From: CAZCCC01 sp964497245
Lineage (GTDB): Bacteria > Patescibacteriota > Patescibacteriia > Buchananbacterales > UBA6539
Assembly: GCA_964497245.1 (NCBI GenBank)
Contig: CAZCCC010000032.1
Location: 1-13,545 of the forward strand
Reading direction: 5' to 3'
DNA: 13,545 nucleotides
The translations under genes and the position numbers were made by a program. Shown piece by piece: positions 7,387 through 13,291 of the stretch (the first letter of the stretch is position 1; every line of letters starts with the position of its first letter). The notes below the pieces were generated by a model that saw only the letters and a program-made list of their open reading frames with translations, did no database searches and was not told the origin of the DNA.

Positions 7387-8529
7387 TCATATCTTATTTC
7401 TGCCCAACCATCTACCAACGGCATCAACTCCATCCTGCCATGTGGGATAACAACAATTCAATGTACCTCTACTTGAGGTACAAAGTTCACCTGGTGGTTT
7501 GCATCCAGCCTCTGTATGTGCAGGAGTGTCTGCATTGGCAACATTACCCGGATTATTACTATCAGCTCCTCTGCCTCTTGTTCCCATGCTACTATCTTGT
7601 GCCATTGCAGCCAAAACTAAAGCCGGATCAACATTATATTTTTCAGCCGTATTCATTACCATTTCACCAGTAATTGGCGAACCGGGAAATCGTCTGTCAA
7701 TATAAGCTTGGGCTTGGGTAGCATCATTTATTGGACCAATATCCTGCAAATGTCTATTTAATGCCGGAACATGTCCGCAAAAAGTGGCATACCTACTCAT
7801 GTCATACTGACTACCGTCATTTCCGGTGACAATGCCACTACCACCACAAGGGTCTGATTGTCCTGCTGCTCCGCCACCAGAAGATGCCCATCCTGGAATT
7901 TCATAATCAGGCAATCTGTCCTGACTTATGCTCAAAGGCTGAAAGCGCACCAAGCCGGGATTAATTGAGGTTAAAATTATAAAAGAAAACAAAGCAAGCA
8001 GCAAACCGGTAATGGCGGAAATGATAAATTCTTTGGCTTTTGTAATTTTATCCGGACTGCCGGCCGAAGCCAGCCAAATAAATCCGCCAACCATAATCAT
8101 TACCACTGCCAAAATTGCAGCAATTCCAACACCATATTGATAAACGATTGAAATGTATTTTGCAATCCAATCAATACTACATTTTTCACCATCACAAGCC
8201 ACACCGGTAAATTTTACCTCAGTTTGACCAATTTTAACTCTGACAACTGGAACAAAGGGTTCCTGTGTTCCTGTCTTTGGTACTACTGATTTTAGTGTTT
8301 CAAGAGCACGATGTTGTTCTTCCACTTCTTCAGCGTCAAATATTTTATTACAATTAATATAATAATCTCCACATTTACTACAATCAGGGTCACACCTTTT
8401 CGTCTCAGCTAAATTTGTTATTTCATTCCAACAACGACAAATTTCAGCAGCTTCTACTACATAGGGTATAAATAAAAATAACAGGGCAATAAAAACAAGT
8501 AAAAATTTTAATTTAATATTTTTTCTCAT
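7387..8529 (-). CDS. VirB2/TrbC-like pilin fused to a lysozyme/glucosaminidase-like domain
   Basis: A 380-residue secreted/membrane protein. Residues 1-28 are a signal peptide (basic MRKNIKLKF, hydrophobic core, VEAA). Residues 31-60 are cysteine-rich (C31, C33, C46, C50, C53, C60). C112 and C117 precede two hydrophobic helices, about 125-153 and 167-188, joined by the short polar loop ASAGSPDKITKAKEF, the arrangement of TrbC/VirB2 pilins. After a Gly/Ser linker (216-231) a C-terminal domain (about 285-380) has MNTAEKYNVDPALVLAAMAQ, then DSSMGTRGRG, NNPGNV and YPTWQDGVDAVGRWL, resembling bacteriophage/FlgJ-type peptidoglycan hydrolases. In those the residue before SS is usually the catalytic Glu; here it is Asp312. 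There are 14 cysteines in total, including adjacent C359-C360. Last gene of a dsbA-pilin-pilin cluster, 159 bases after its paralogue. The pilin module is sure; hydrolase family and activity are inferred. Confidence 0.8.
   Translation of the reverse strand: MRKNIKLKFLLVFIALLFLFIPYVVEAAEICRCWNEITNLAETKRCDPDCSKCGDYYINCNKIFDAEEVEEQHRALETLKSVVPKTGTQEPFVPVVRVKIGQTEVKFTGVACDGEKCSIDWIAKYISIVYQYGVGIAAILAVVMIMVGGFIWLASAGSPDKITKAKEFIISAITGLLLALFSFIILTSINPGLVRFQPLSISQDRLPDYEIPGWASSGGGAAGQSDPCGGSGIVTGNDGSQYDMSRYATFCGHVPALNRHLQDIGPINDATQAQAYIDRRFPGSPITGEMVMNTAEKYNVDPALVLAAMAQDSSMGTRGRGADSNNPGNVANADTPAHTEAGCKPPGELCTSSRGTLNCCYPTWQDGVDAVGRWLGRNKI
7971..8082 (-). repeat. 112-base repeat, copy 1 (shared with the neighbouring pilin gene)
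   Basis: These bases match 9129-9240 in the same orientation at 111 of 112 positions; the only difference is 8044 (a) against 9202 (t), which is silent. The tract encodes residues 150-186, the end of helix 1, the polar loop and helix 2. Immediately outside it the two genes differ at many third positions and then become unalignable. Confidence 0.92.
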
Positions 8530-8542
8530 CTTTTTTATAAAT

Positions 8543-8580
8543 TGGAGTATAAATAAATTAATGGGGTATAAATAAATTAA
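8543..8580. repeat. Tandem 19-base direct repeat upstream of the pilin/lysozyme-like gene
   Basis: Two adjacent 19-base units (8543-8561 and 8562-8580) of the form TGGRGTATAAATAAATTAA differ at one base. On the minus strand each unit contains TTTATAC followed by C or T, a possible -10 element, 15-40 bases before the ATG at 8529. No -35 partner is evident, so a promoter role is uncertain. Confidence 0.8.
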
Positions 8581-8688
8581 AAGGAAAATAATATTACTTA
8601 TTCAGTTATTACAAACTTTGTAAGCTGGATTTAAAATTCAATAATTATACTAAGTATATTATGTAATAAAATTTGCATTATTATTAAA

Positions 8689-9540
8689 TTAAGGATATCT
8701 GTTTCTAACTTCCCAAAATCTGTTACTCGGATCATTAGCATTTAATCTAAATCTCAATCCTGCATAATCTATAAATTGATTTAATTGTATTGGAATTCCT
8801 GTTTGATCCTCTAAAAATCCTGCTAGCGATTCCCCTCGTTGCCTTTGCCTTGCTGCTTCTTCAACTGTAGTTGGGGCTGGAATTTCAAAATAAAATTCAT
8901 TACCTCCAAACTCCCTATAATTTCTAGTATTACTAAACATATAATTACAACTATATTTAGCTAATTCTTCTCTGGTGCGGCAAATTGTTAATATTTCTGA
9001 AATCTTTTCTCTTGCCTTTGAATCATTTGAAACTGAAGTATTTGTCTCTGGTCTTCCTTGTGTATCAGGTAGTATGTCTTGCCCTATACTTAAAGGCTGA
9101 AAACTGACCAAATTTGGATTAATCGCGCTTAAAATTATAAAAGAAAACAAAGCAAGCAGCAAACCGGTAATGGCGGAAATGATAAATTCTTTGGCTTTTG
9201 TTATTTTATCCGGACTGCCGGCCGAAGCCAGCCAAATAAACCCACCGACCATTACCATTACCACTGCCAGAATTGCGGCAATGCCGATCCCGTATTGATA
9301 AACTACTGAGATATATTTTGCAATCCAGTTAATTTCAATACAAGTTTCAGATGAACCTTTCCCGCAAGCATAACTTCTTTGATCGGAAAAATCTTCTTTG
9401 CTGAAACCGCCTATTTCTATTTGAATTTCCGGCTGAAAATTCTCCTGAGCCAAAGCACCGGACAAAAACAAAAATGAAGAGGTAAAACTCCAAATAAAAA
9501 CCACCGGTATAAAAATTTTAAAAAATTTGCCTTTGGCCAT
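8689..9540 (-). CDS. VirB2/TrbC-like two-helix pilin protein with an unrecognised C-terminal domain
   Basis: A 283-residue protein. Residues 1-31 form a signal peptide ending in ALA before QENFQ. A short extracytoplasmic part follows with C59 and C67, then NWIAKYISVVYQYGIGIAAILAV, the first helix (about 74-104), the polar loop ASAGSPDKITKAKEF and the second helix (about 118-139). This block is nearly identical to residues 123-190 of the downstream paralogue, including the exit NP.LV.FQPLSI.QD.LPD. The remaining 120 residues (C187, C198; basic and Arg-rich near 230-236; ending NRFWEVRNRYP) match no family I know and share nothing with the paralogue. The ATG at 9540 comes 3 bases after the dsbA-like stop, so translation is probably coupled. 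Probable role: a subunit of an envelope channel or pilus-like structure, as VirB2/TrbC proteins are in type IV secretion; no VirB4-type ATPase is in view. Confidence 0.82.
   Translation of the reverse strand: MAKGKFFKIFIPVVFIWSFTSSFLFLSGALAQENFQPEIQIEIGGFSKEDFSDQRSYACGKGSSETCIEINWIAKYISVVYQYGIGIAAILAVVMVMVGGFIWLASAGSPDKITKAKEFIISAITGLLLALFSFIILSAINPNLVSFQPLSIGQDILPDTQGRPETNTSVSNDSKAREKISEILTICRTREELAKYSCNYMFSNTRNYREFGGNEFYFEIPAPTTVEEAARQRQRGESLAGFLEDQTGIPIQLNQFIDYAGLRFRLNANDPSNRFWEVRNRYP
9129..9240 (-). repeat. 112-base repeat, copy 2
   Basis: Partner of 7971-8082 with one silent difference, encoding residues 101-137 of this pilin gene. Centre-to-centre distance of the copies is 1158 bases, in direct orientation, so recombination between them would delete most of both genes and leave one chimeric pilin gene. 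Confidence 0.92.
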
Positions 9541-9543
9541 AAT

Positions 9544-10293
9544 TTAGCGGCTTGACTCAAAGTTGATAAACTCTTCAAAAACCTGCATGGGAGCTGCACC
9601 CTCAACTTTGATTCCATTTATAAAAAAGGTTGGGGTCGCCCTTACTCCCGCCAGCCAGCCGTCTTCCAAATCGCGTTCTATTTTTTCCAAATATTTTCCG
9701 GAACTGATACATTCGCCAAATTCCATGCTGTGAAGCCCAAGCTGAATAGCATAAGTTTTTAGAGTGGTTTCCGTTATATTTAGTTGATTCTCAAAAATTT
9801 TGTCATGCATCTCCCAAAATTTACCCTGTTCGTTTGCGCAATTCGCAGCCATAGCGGCTAAAAGCGAATTTTGATGGTCGGCTATTAAAGGAAAATCACG
9901 AAAAACGAAAAAAATTTTATCACGATACTCCCTCCGAAGTCTTTTAACGACAGTATAGGCGGAATAGCAGGCAGGGCATTGAAAATCGGCAAAAAGCACT
10001 ATCACCACCCTAGCATCTTTTATTCCAAAACTCGGGCTGTCTTCTGTAGTCAAGGCTAAAAGGTTCCTTTTAATTATTTCCTCACCAAAAATTTTTTCCG
10101 GAGTCAACTCACCGCTTCTCAAAAGAAAAATAACCTTTCCGGCATAAAAACCAATTGCGACTGAAATTGACAAAAAAACCGCCAACACAACTATTATCGT
10201 TGCCCCCCACCAACGTTGATACCATTTTTTTGTTTTTTTTAAGCCATCTTTCGGCAAATCAGGCTTTTCAAAAGAATAATCTTGACTATACAT
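9544..10293 (-). CDS. Membrane-anchored DsbA-like thiol:disulfide oxidoreductase
   Basis: A 249-residue protein with a basic cytoplasmic N-terminus (to about 29), one transmembrane anchor (about 30-57, ATIIVVLAVFLSISVAIGF) and an extracytoplasmic thioredoxin-fold domain with inserted helices. It shows VVIVLFADFQCPACYSAY, active site C106-P-A-C109, and the cis-proline loop VRATPTFFING (T220-P221), both typical of the Thioredoxin_4/BdbD-DsbA group. A further pair C152 and C195 may form a structural disulfide. The likely job is to put disulfides into exported proteins. The next two genes encode secreted pilin-like proteins with 4 and 14 cysteines, the first starting 3 bases after this stop, so these are the obvious substrates (inference). 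No DsbB/VKOR partner is in the window. Start ATG 10293 lies only about 6 bases after the expected transcription start of the promoter at 10306-10334. Confidence 0.92.
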   Translation of the reverse strand: MYSQDYSFEKPDLPKDGLKKTKKWYQRWWGATIIVVLAVFLSISVAIGFYAGKVIFLLRSGELTPEKIFGEEIIKRNLLALTTEDSPSFGIKDARVVIVLFADFQCPACYSAYTVVKRLRREYRDKIFFVFRDFPLIADHQNSLLAAMAANCANEQGKFWEMHDKIFENQLNITETTLKTYAIQLGLHSMEFGECISSGKYLEKIERDLEDGWLAGVRATPTFFINGIKVEGAAPMQVFEEFINFESSR

Positions 10294-10310
10294 AAGCTTA
10301 ATAATATTAT
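10282..10310 (+). promoter_or_regulatory. Rightward promoter ahead of the small basic ORF
   Basis: TTGACT (10282-10287), 17-base spacer, TATTAT (10305-10310). The -35 lies inside the first codons of the dsbA-like gene on the other strand and the -10 shares bases with the leftward TATAAT, so the two polymerases would exclude each other. The expected start near 10317 gives a leader of about 24 bases to ATG 10341. Confidence 0.5.
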
Positions 10311-10334
10311 ATCATAAAAATAATTATTAATGAA
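10306..10334 (-). promoter_or_regulatory. Promoter of the dsbA-pilin operon
   Basis: Minus strand: perfect TATAAT (10311-10306) with an extended TG one base upstream, a 17-base spacer and a weak -35 TTCATT (10334-10329). Expected start is near 10299, giving a leader of roughly six bases before ATG 10293. It overlaps the rightward promoter at 10282-10310. Confidence 0.65.
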
Positions 10335-10340
10335 AACTAA

Positions 10341-10499
10341 ATGAAAGGCTACAATGAACAAGGCAACGATTATTTAGAAGAAAGGATGAAAACTATTCGT
10401 CGTCAAAAAAGGCAAAAAATGAAAGTAAGCGGAAAAAGCGTCATTGGTTTAAAAAAAATTATTGCCGGAAAAAACACGAAATTAAAAACAGATGGTTGA
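10341..10499 (+). CDS. Small basic hypothetical protein, 52 residues
   Basis: ATG at 10341 opens a 52-codon frame ending in TGA (10497-10499). The product begins MKGYNEQGNDYLEERMKTIR and continues with QKRQKMK, then KSVIGLKKIIAGKNTK. It has 11 Lys and 4 Arg against 5 acidic residues, no cysteine and no membrane segment; the middle could be an amphipathic basic helix. It fills the 253-base gap between the divergent promoters and secG, has its own plausible promoter, and the TTGACT of the secG promoter overlaps its stop codon. No family recognised; nucleic-acid or membrane-surface binding would be guesses. The TGA stop fits code 11. No Shine-Dalgarno. It could be a chance frame in A-rich DNA, hence the moderate score. 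Confidence 0.5.
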   Translation: MKGYNEQGNDYLEERMKTIRRQKRQKMKVSGKSVIGLKKIIAGKNTKLKTDG

Positions 10500-10524
10500 C
10501 TAGCTCAACAATTTCTGCTAGAGT
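10496..10524 (+). promoter_or_regulatory. Promoter of secG
   Basis: TTGACT (10496-10501), 17-base spacer, TAGAGT (10519-10524) with an extended TG (10516-10517). Predicted start near 10531 gives a leader of about 16 bases to ATG 10547. The -35 overlaps the stop codon of the small upstream ORF. Confidence 0.5.
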
Positions 10525-10546
10525 TTAACAGTTAGTAGATTTATAT

Positions 10547-10756
10547 ATGATAATAGAAATAATACAAATTACTTCCGCTATTCTTCTGATAATTGCAATA
10601 CTGCTTCAAAACAGAGGCGCCGGATTAGGCGCTGCCTTTGGCGGTGAAGGGAATGTATATCGGACTAAAAGAGGACTGGAAAAAATTCTTTTCATAGCGA
10701 CTATAATCCTCTCAATTATATTTCTCTGCACCGCGCTATTCAACGTAATTTTTTAA
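10547..10756 (+). CDS. secG: Protein-export membrane protein SecG
   Basis: A 69-residue protein with two membrane helices (about 3-20 and 47-68) and between them the conserved SecG cytoplasmic loop: LLQNRGAGLGAAFGGEGNVY followed by RTKRGLEKILF. SecG is the small accessory subunit of the SecYEG translocon and helps SecA-driven export. The length is typical of short bacterial forms, and the sequence looks complete. The downstream solute-binding protein gene starts 24 bases later on the same strand and is probably co-transcribed. The exported pilin-like and DsbA-like proteins on the other strand would be Sec clients. ATG 10547 is the only sensible start; upstream bases (TTAGTAGATTTATAT) give no clear Shine-Dalgarno. 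Confidence 0.95.
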   Translation: MIIEIIQITSAILLIIAILLQNRGAGLGAAFGGEGNVYRTKRGLEKILFIATIILSIIFLCTALFNVIF

Positions 10757-10780
10757 TTGCTAAAAAATAACCGATAAATT

Positions 10781-12784
10781 GTGTTGAAAATCAATTCTCT
10801 TTGGAAAAAGAGAAATAAATTAAATATCCGAGACAATCAGCAGGAAACAAACCAACCAAACAGCCTAACATCAAGACAGGCTGCTGATTTTTCAAAACAA
10901 AAAGAATTGGATAAAAAATTAGTTTACTCTCTAAACAAAAAACGGATCCCTGATTTAAAGCAGCTTAAACATTTGCCGAAAGTCCTCAATCAAAATGAAA
11001 ATAGGATAATATCATGGCTATCAGTTCTAATTATTGCCTGCATATTTTTCATAGTCGCAAATTTTTATAATCAAAATTTTGAGTCCGTTCCGACTTTCGG
11101 TGGGGAATACACTGAAGCCCTTATCGGCACCCCTCAATATATTAACCCTTTGCTTAGCCAGACTAATGACGTTGATTCCGATATATCAAGGCTTATTTTT
11201 TCCGGGCTTCTAAAATATAACTCCGATCTAAAAATAGTTCCTGATCTGGCTTCAGAATGGTATGAGAGTGAAAATAAGAAAGAGTACACTTTTGTCCTTA
11301 AAGATAATTTAAAATGGAGCGATGGTGAACCGCTAACTGCTAACGATGTCGTATTTACGGTCCAGAGTATTAAAGATCCTGATTTTAAAAGTCCTCTACT
11401 AATCAGCTTTCGCGGAATAGAAATAGAAAAAATTGATAATAAAACGGTAAAATTCAAATTGCCGGAATTATATCCCGCTTTTTTGGAAGTTTTGACTTTT
11501 GGCATTTTACCAGAACATATCTGGGGAAATATTCCAGCGCTTAATGCCAATCTAACAGAATATAATCTGAAACCGGTTGGCAACGGCCCGTGGAAATTTG
11601 ACAGACTAACCAAGGATAAATTGGGTAGCATAAAATCTTACACCATAGTTCCAAACCAAAATTATCACGGATCTAGACCATATTTGGAAAAAATTATTTT
11701 TAAATTCTATCCCGATTTCCAAACAGCGGTATCAGCACTAAAAAATAATTCTGCAGATGGAATAAGCTTCCTTCCTAAAGATTTAAAATCAAGCCTGTCC
11801 GGTAAAAAAAATATCAGTTATCATTCTTTAGACCTTCCCCAATATACCGCTATTTTTTTCAACCAAAGTCAAAATGAAGCCCTGAAAGACAAAAACATCA
11901 GAAAAGCCCTGGCTTTAAGCATTGATAAATCAAAAATTTTAGCCGATGCGCTGCAACTTGAAGGAAAAATTATTGATGGACCAATTCTGCCAACAGAAAT
12001 AGAAATTGATCCTGAGATAAAAATTGGGTTTAACCTCGCTTCAGCTAATGAAATCTTAGAAGAGAGCGATTGGAAAAAAATAACCGCCCAAGAATATCAA
12101 GAGGTCATTAGACAAAAACTAAAAGCTGAAAAAAACGATTCCGCCGAATCTGTTGACGAAGATGCAGAAAAAGAAGATGGACCAGAATTAGTAGACCAAA
12201 TAGAATCAAATCAAGAATTCTACCGCCAAAAGGGTGAAAAAATTTTGGAATTAATTCTAACCACCGTAAACCATCCTGAAAACTCCAAAGCAGCTTCTTT
12301 GATAAAAGAATTTTGGGAGAAATTAGGAATAAAGGTTAATTTAGAAGTTATTGAGCCTGGAAGAATCAGCCGAGAGGTTATTAAACCAAGAAATTATCAA
12401 GTACTACTCTCGGGAATAATAGTCGGCTCTAATCCTGATCCCTATCCTTTTTGGCATTCATCACAAATCCAAGATCCCGGACTTAACCTGGCAATGATTG
12501 CCAATAGGGAAATTGACAAAATTCTTGAAGATTCAAGGGCAACCGACGACATAGAAAGTTGGCAGAAAAATTATCAAAAATTTCAAGAGATATTAATTTC
12601 AGAAATTCCGGCAATTTTCCTTTACCATCCAACTTATACATATGTTTCTTCCCATAAAATAAAAGGCTTTAATATTGATCAAATAAGCCTCCCTGCCGAT
12701 CGCTTCAATAATCTCTCTGACTGGTATATGAAAACCAGAAGAAAATGGCAAGGTTTTCAAAAACTAAACTTCCTGCAATTATAA
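10781..12784 (+). CDS. Membrane-anchored peptide/oligopeptide-binding protein (SBP_bac_5 family)
   Basis: A 667-residue protein starting at GTG 10781 (TTG 10784 is an alternative; no nearby ATG). The first 75 residues are polar and basic, then one transmembrane helix (about 76-95, IISWLSVLIIACIFFIVANF), so it is a signal-anchor protein with no lipobox Cys, unlike classical OppA/DppA lipoproteins. From about 105 it is a class C solute-binding fold: GGEYTEALIGTPQYINPLL, VPDLASEW, LKDNLKWSDGEPLTANDVVFT (174-194), VGNGPWKF (266-273), ADGISFLP, NIRKALALSIDKS (372-384) and the C-terminal lobe with IPAIFLYHPTYTYVS (609-623). A strongly acidic insertion (about 446-478) interrupts the usual ILEE.GW...GE segment. 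No ABC permease or ATPase is near, so whether it imports peptides or acts as a peptide-handling factor near SecG is unknown. Confidence 0.88.
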   Translation: MLKINSLWKKRNKLNIRDNQQETNQPNSLTSRQAADFSKQKELDKKLVYSLNKKRIPDLKQLKHLPKVLNQNENRIISWLSVLIIACIFFIVANFYNQNFESVPTFGGEYTEALIGTPQYINPLLSQTNDVDSDISRLIFSGLLKYNSDLKIVPDLASEWYESENKKEYTFVLKDNLKWSDGEPLTANDVVFTVQSIKDPDFKSPLLISFRGIEIEKIDNKTVKFKLPELYPAFLEVLTFGILPEHIWGNIPALNANLTEYNLKPVGNGPWKFDRLTKDKLGSIKSYTIVPNQNYHGSRPYLEKIIFKFYPDFQTAVSALKNNSADGISFLPKDLKSSLSGKKNISYHSLDLPQYTAIFFNQSQNEALKDKNIRKALALSIDKSKILADALQLEGKIIDGPILPTEIEIDPEIKIGFNLASANEILEESDWKKITAQEYQEVIRQKLKAEKNDSAESVDEDAEKEDGPELVDQIESNQEFYRQKGEKILELILTTVNHPENSKAASLIKEFWEKLGIKVNLEVIEPGRISREVIKPRNYQVLLSGIIVGSNPDPYPFWHSSQIQDPGLNLAMIANREIDKILEDSRATDDIESWQKNYQKFQEILISEIPAIFLYHPTYTYVSSHKIKGFNIDQISLPADRFNNLSDWYMKTRRKWQGFQKLNFLQL

Positions 12785-12807
12785 ATTTTTCTAAACTCAC
12801 AGTATAA

Positions 12808-12829
12808 GCCTAAGTCAAATTTGACAGGC
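12808..12829 (+). terminator. Hairpin after the solute-binding protein gene (weak terminator candidate)
   Basis: GCCT and AGGC (12808-12811, 12826-12829) enclose the perfect 12-base palindrome GTCAAATTTGAC (12814-12825) with a two-base bulge, 24 bases after the stop at 12784. No T run follows directly; the nearest T-rich stretch is at about 12850. Termination here is only possible, not shown. Confidence 0.35.
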
Positions 12830-12977
12830 ATAGCTGATCTATTTCAACTATTATTTTTTGTTGGACTAAAAAAGGAAAAAACTAAGATAAAAATAACCAC
12901 AATTTAAAAAGCTGTTTTGAAATTTCTGGGCATAAGAAACCACCGGGCGGGGGTAATGCCCTTGATTAAGCCTATGC

Positions 12978-12986
12978 TGATATAAA
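12978..12986 (+). promoter_or_regulatory. Extended -10 promoter for tRNA-Leu
   Basis: TGATATAAA: a TG one base upstream of TATAAA (12981-12986). No -35 at standard spacing, but extended -10 promoters may lack it. Predicted start near 12993 gives a 27-base pre-tRNA leader that contains the whole 14-base upstream arm of the inverted repeat. Confidence 0.4.
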
Positions 12987-13005
12987 GCAAAACTGGCAGG
13001 ATTAC

Positions 13006-13114
13006 CCGCCCATACCTATGCCGGAGTGGTGAAATTGGTATACACGCACGGTTCAGGGCCGTGTGAGGAAACTCATGTGGGTTCAAATCCCACCTCCGGC
13101 ATAGGTATGGGCGG
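13006..13114. repeat. 21-bp perfect inverted repeat enclosing the tRNA gene
   Basis: The arms 13006-13026 and 13094-13114 are exactly complementary. Seven pairs are the tRNA acceptor stem; the other 14 (13006-13019, starting CCGCCCATACC, with 13101-13114, ending GGTATGGGCGG) lie outside the mature tRNA. The discriminator base A13101 is itself paired in the extension. Confidence 0.9.
13020..13101 (+). tRNA. tRNA-Leu (anticodon CAG)
   Basis: An 82-base class II tRNA. Acceptor GCCGGAG/CTCCGGC (13020-13026 with 13094-13100), D arm GTG/CAC around AAATTGGTATA, anticodon stem CACGG/CCGTG with loop TTCAGGG (anticodon CAG at 13054-13056, reading CUG codons), long variable arm TGAG-GAAA-CTCA as expected for leucine, T arm GTGGG-TTCAAAT-CCCAC, and discriminator A at 13101, the leucine identity base. 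CCA is not encoded (TAG follows), so a CCA-adding enzyme is needed. No tRNA neighbours. The flanks extend the acceptor stem by 14 further pairs, which is unusual. Confidence 0.97.
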
Positions 13115-13194
13115 CATAAATAAAGGGTATTAACCGCAAAGTCCCGCACCTTAATTAAAATATACACTCGCTCTACGCCACTTTCAATTATGAT

Positions 13195-13210
13195 CGACGT
13201 GGCTACGTCG
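13195..13210. other. Short GC-rich hairpin between tRNA-Leu and RNase J
   Basis: CGACGT (13195-13200), loop GGCT, ACGTCG (13205-13210): a perfect 6-bp GC-rich stem in an AT-rich gap of 190 bases. A T-rich stretch comes about 20 bases later (13227-13240), so it may weakly end the tRNA transcript, but it is not a canonical terminator. Nothing else was recognised in 13115-13253. Confidence 0.4.
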
Positions 13211-13253
13211 CCAATAAACAAAAAATTATTATTTTATTTACCTTAAAAAATAC

Positions 13254-13280
13254 TTTAAACTTTTTATAAACTCTTATACT
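13254..13280 (+). promoter_or_regulatory. Possible promoter of the RNase J gene
   Basis: TATACT (13275-13280) is a good -10; the best -35 candidate, TTTAAA (13254-13259), is poor and at a short 15-base spacing. Expected start is about 5 bases before ATG 13292, which again predicts a nearly leaderless message. Confidence 0.35.
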
Positions 13281-13291
13281 TTAAGAAATAT

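Noticed and set aside
11134..11631. 165-residue minus-strand frame
   Set aside because: Antisense shadow inside the solute-binding protein gene, whose frame carries the SBP_bac_5 motifs.
12904..13221. 105-residue minus-strand frame across the tRNA
   Set aside because: It is the antisense translation of tRNA-Leu and its flanks (RRWDLNPHEFPHT is the usual false product of a reversed tRNA), with no protein features.
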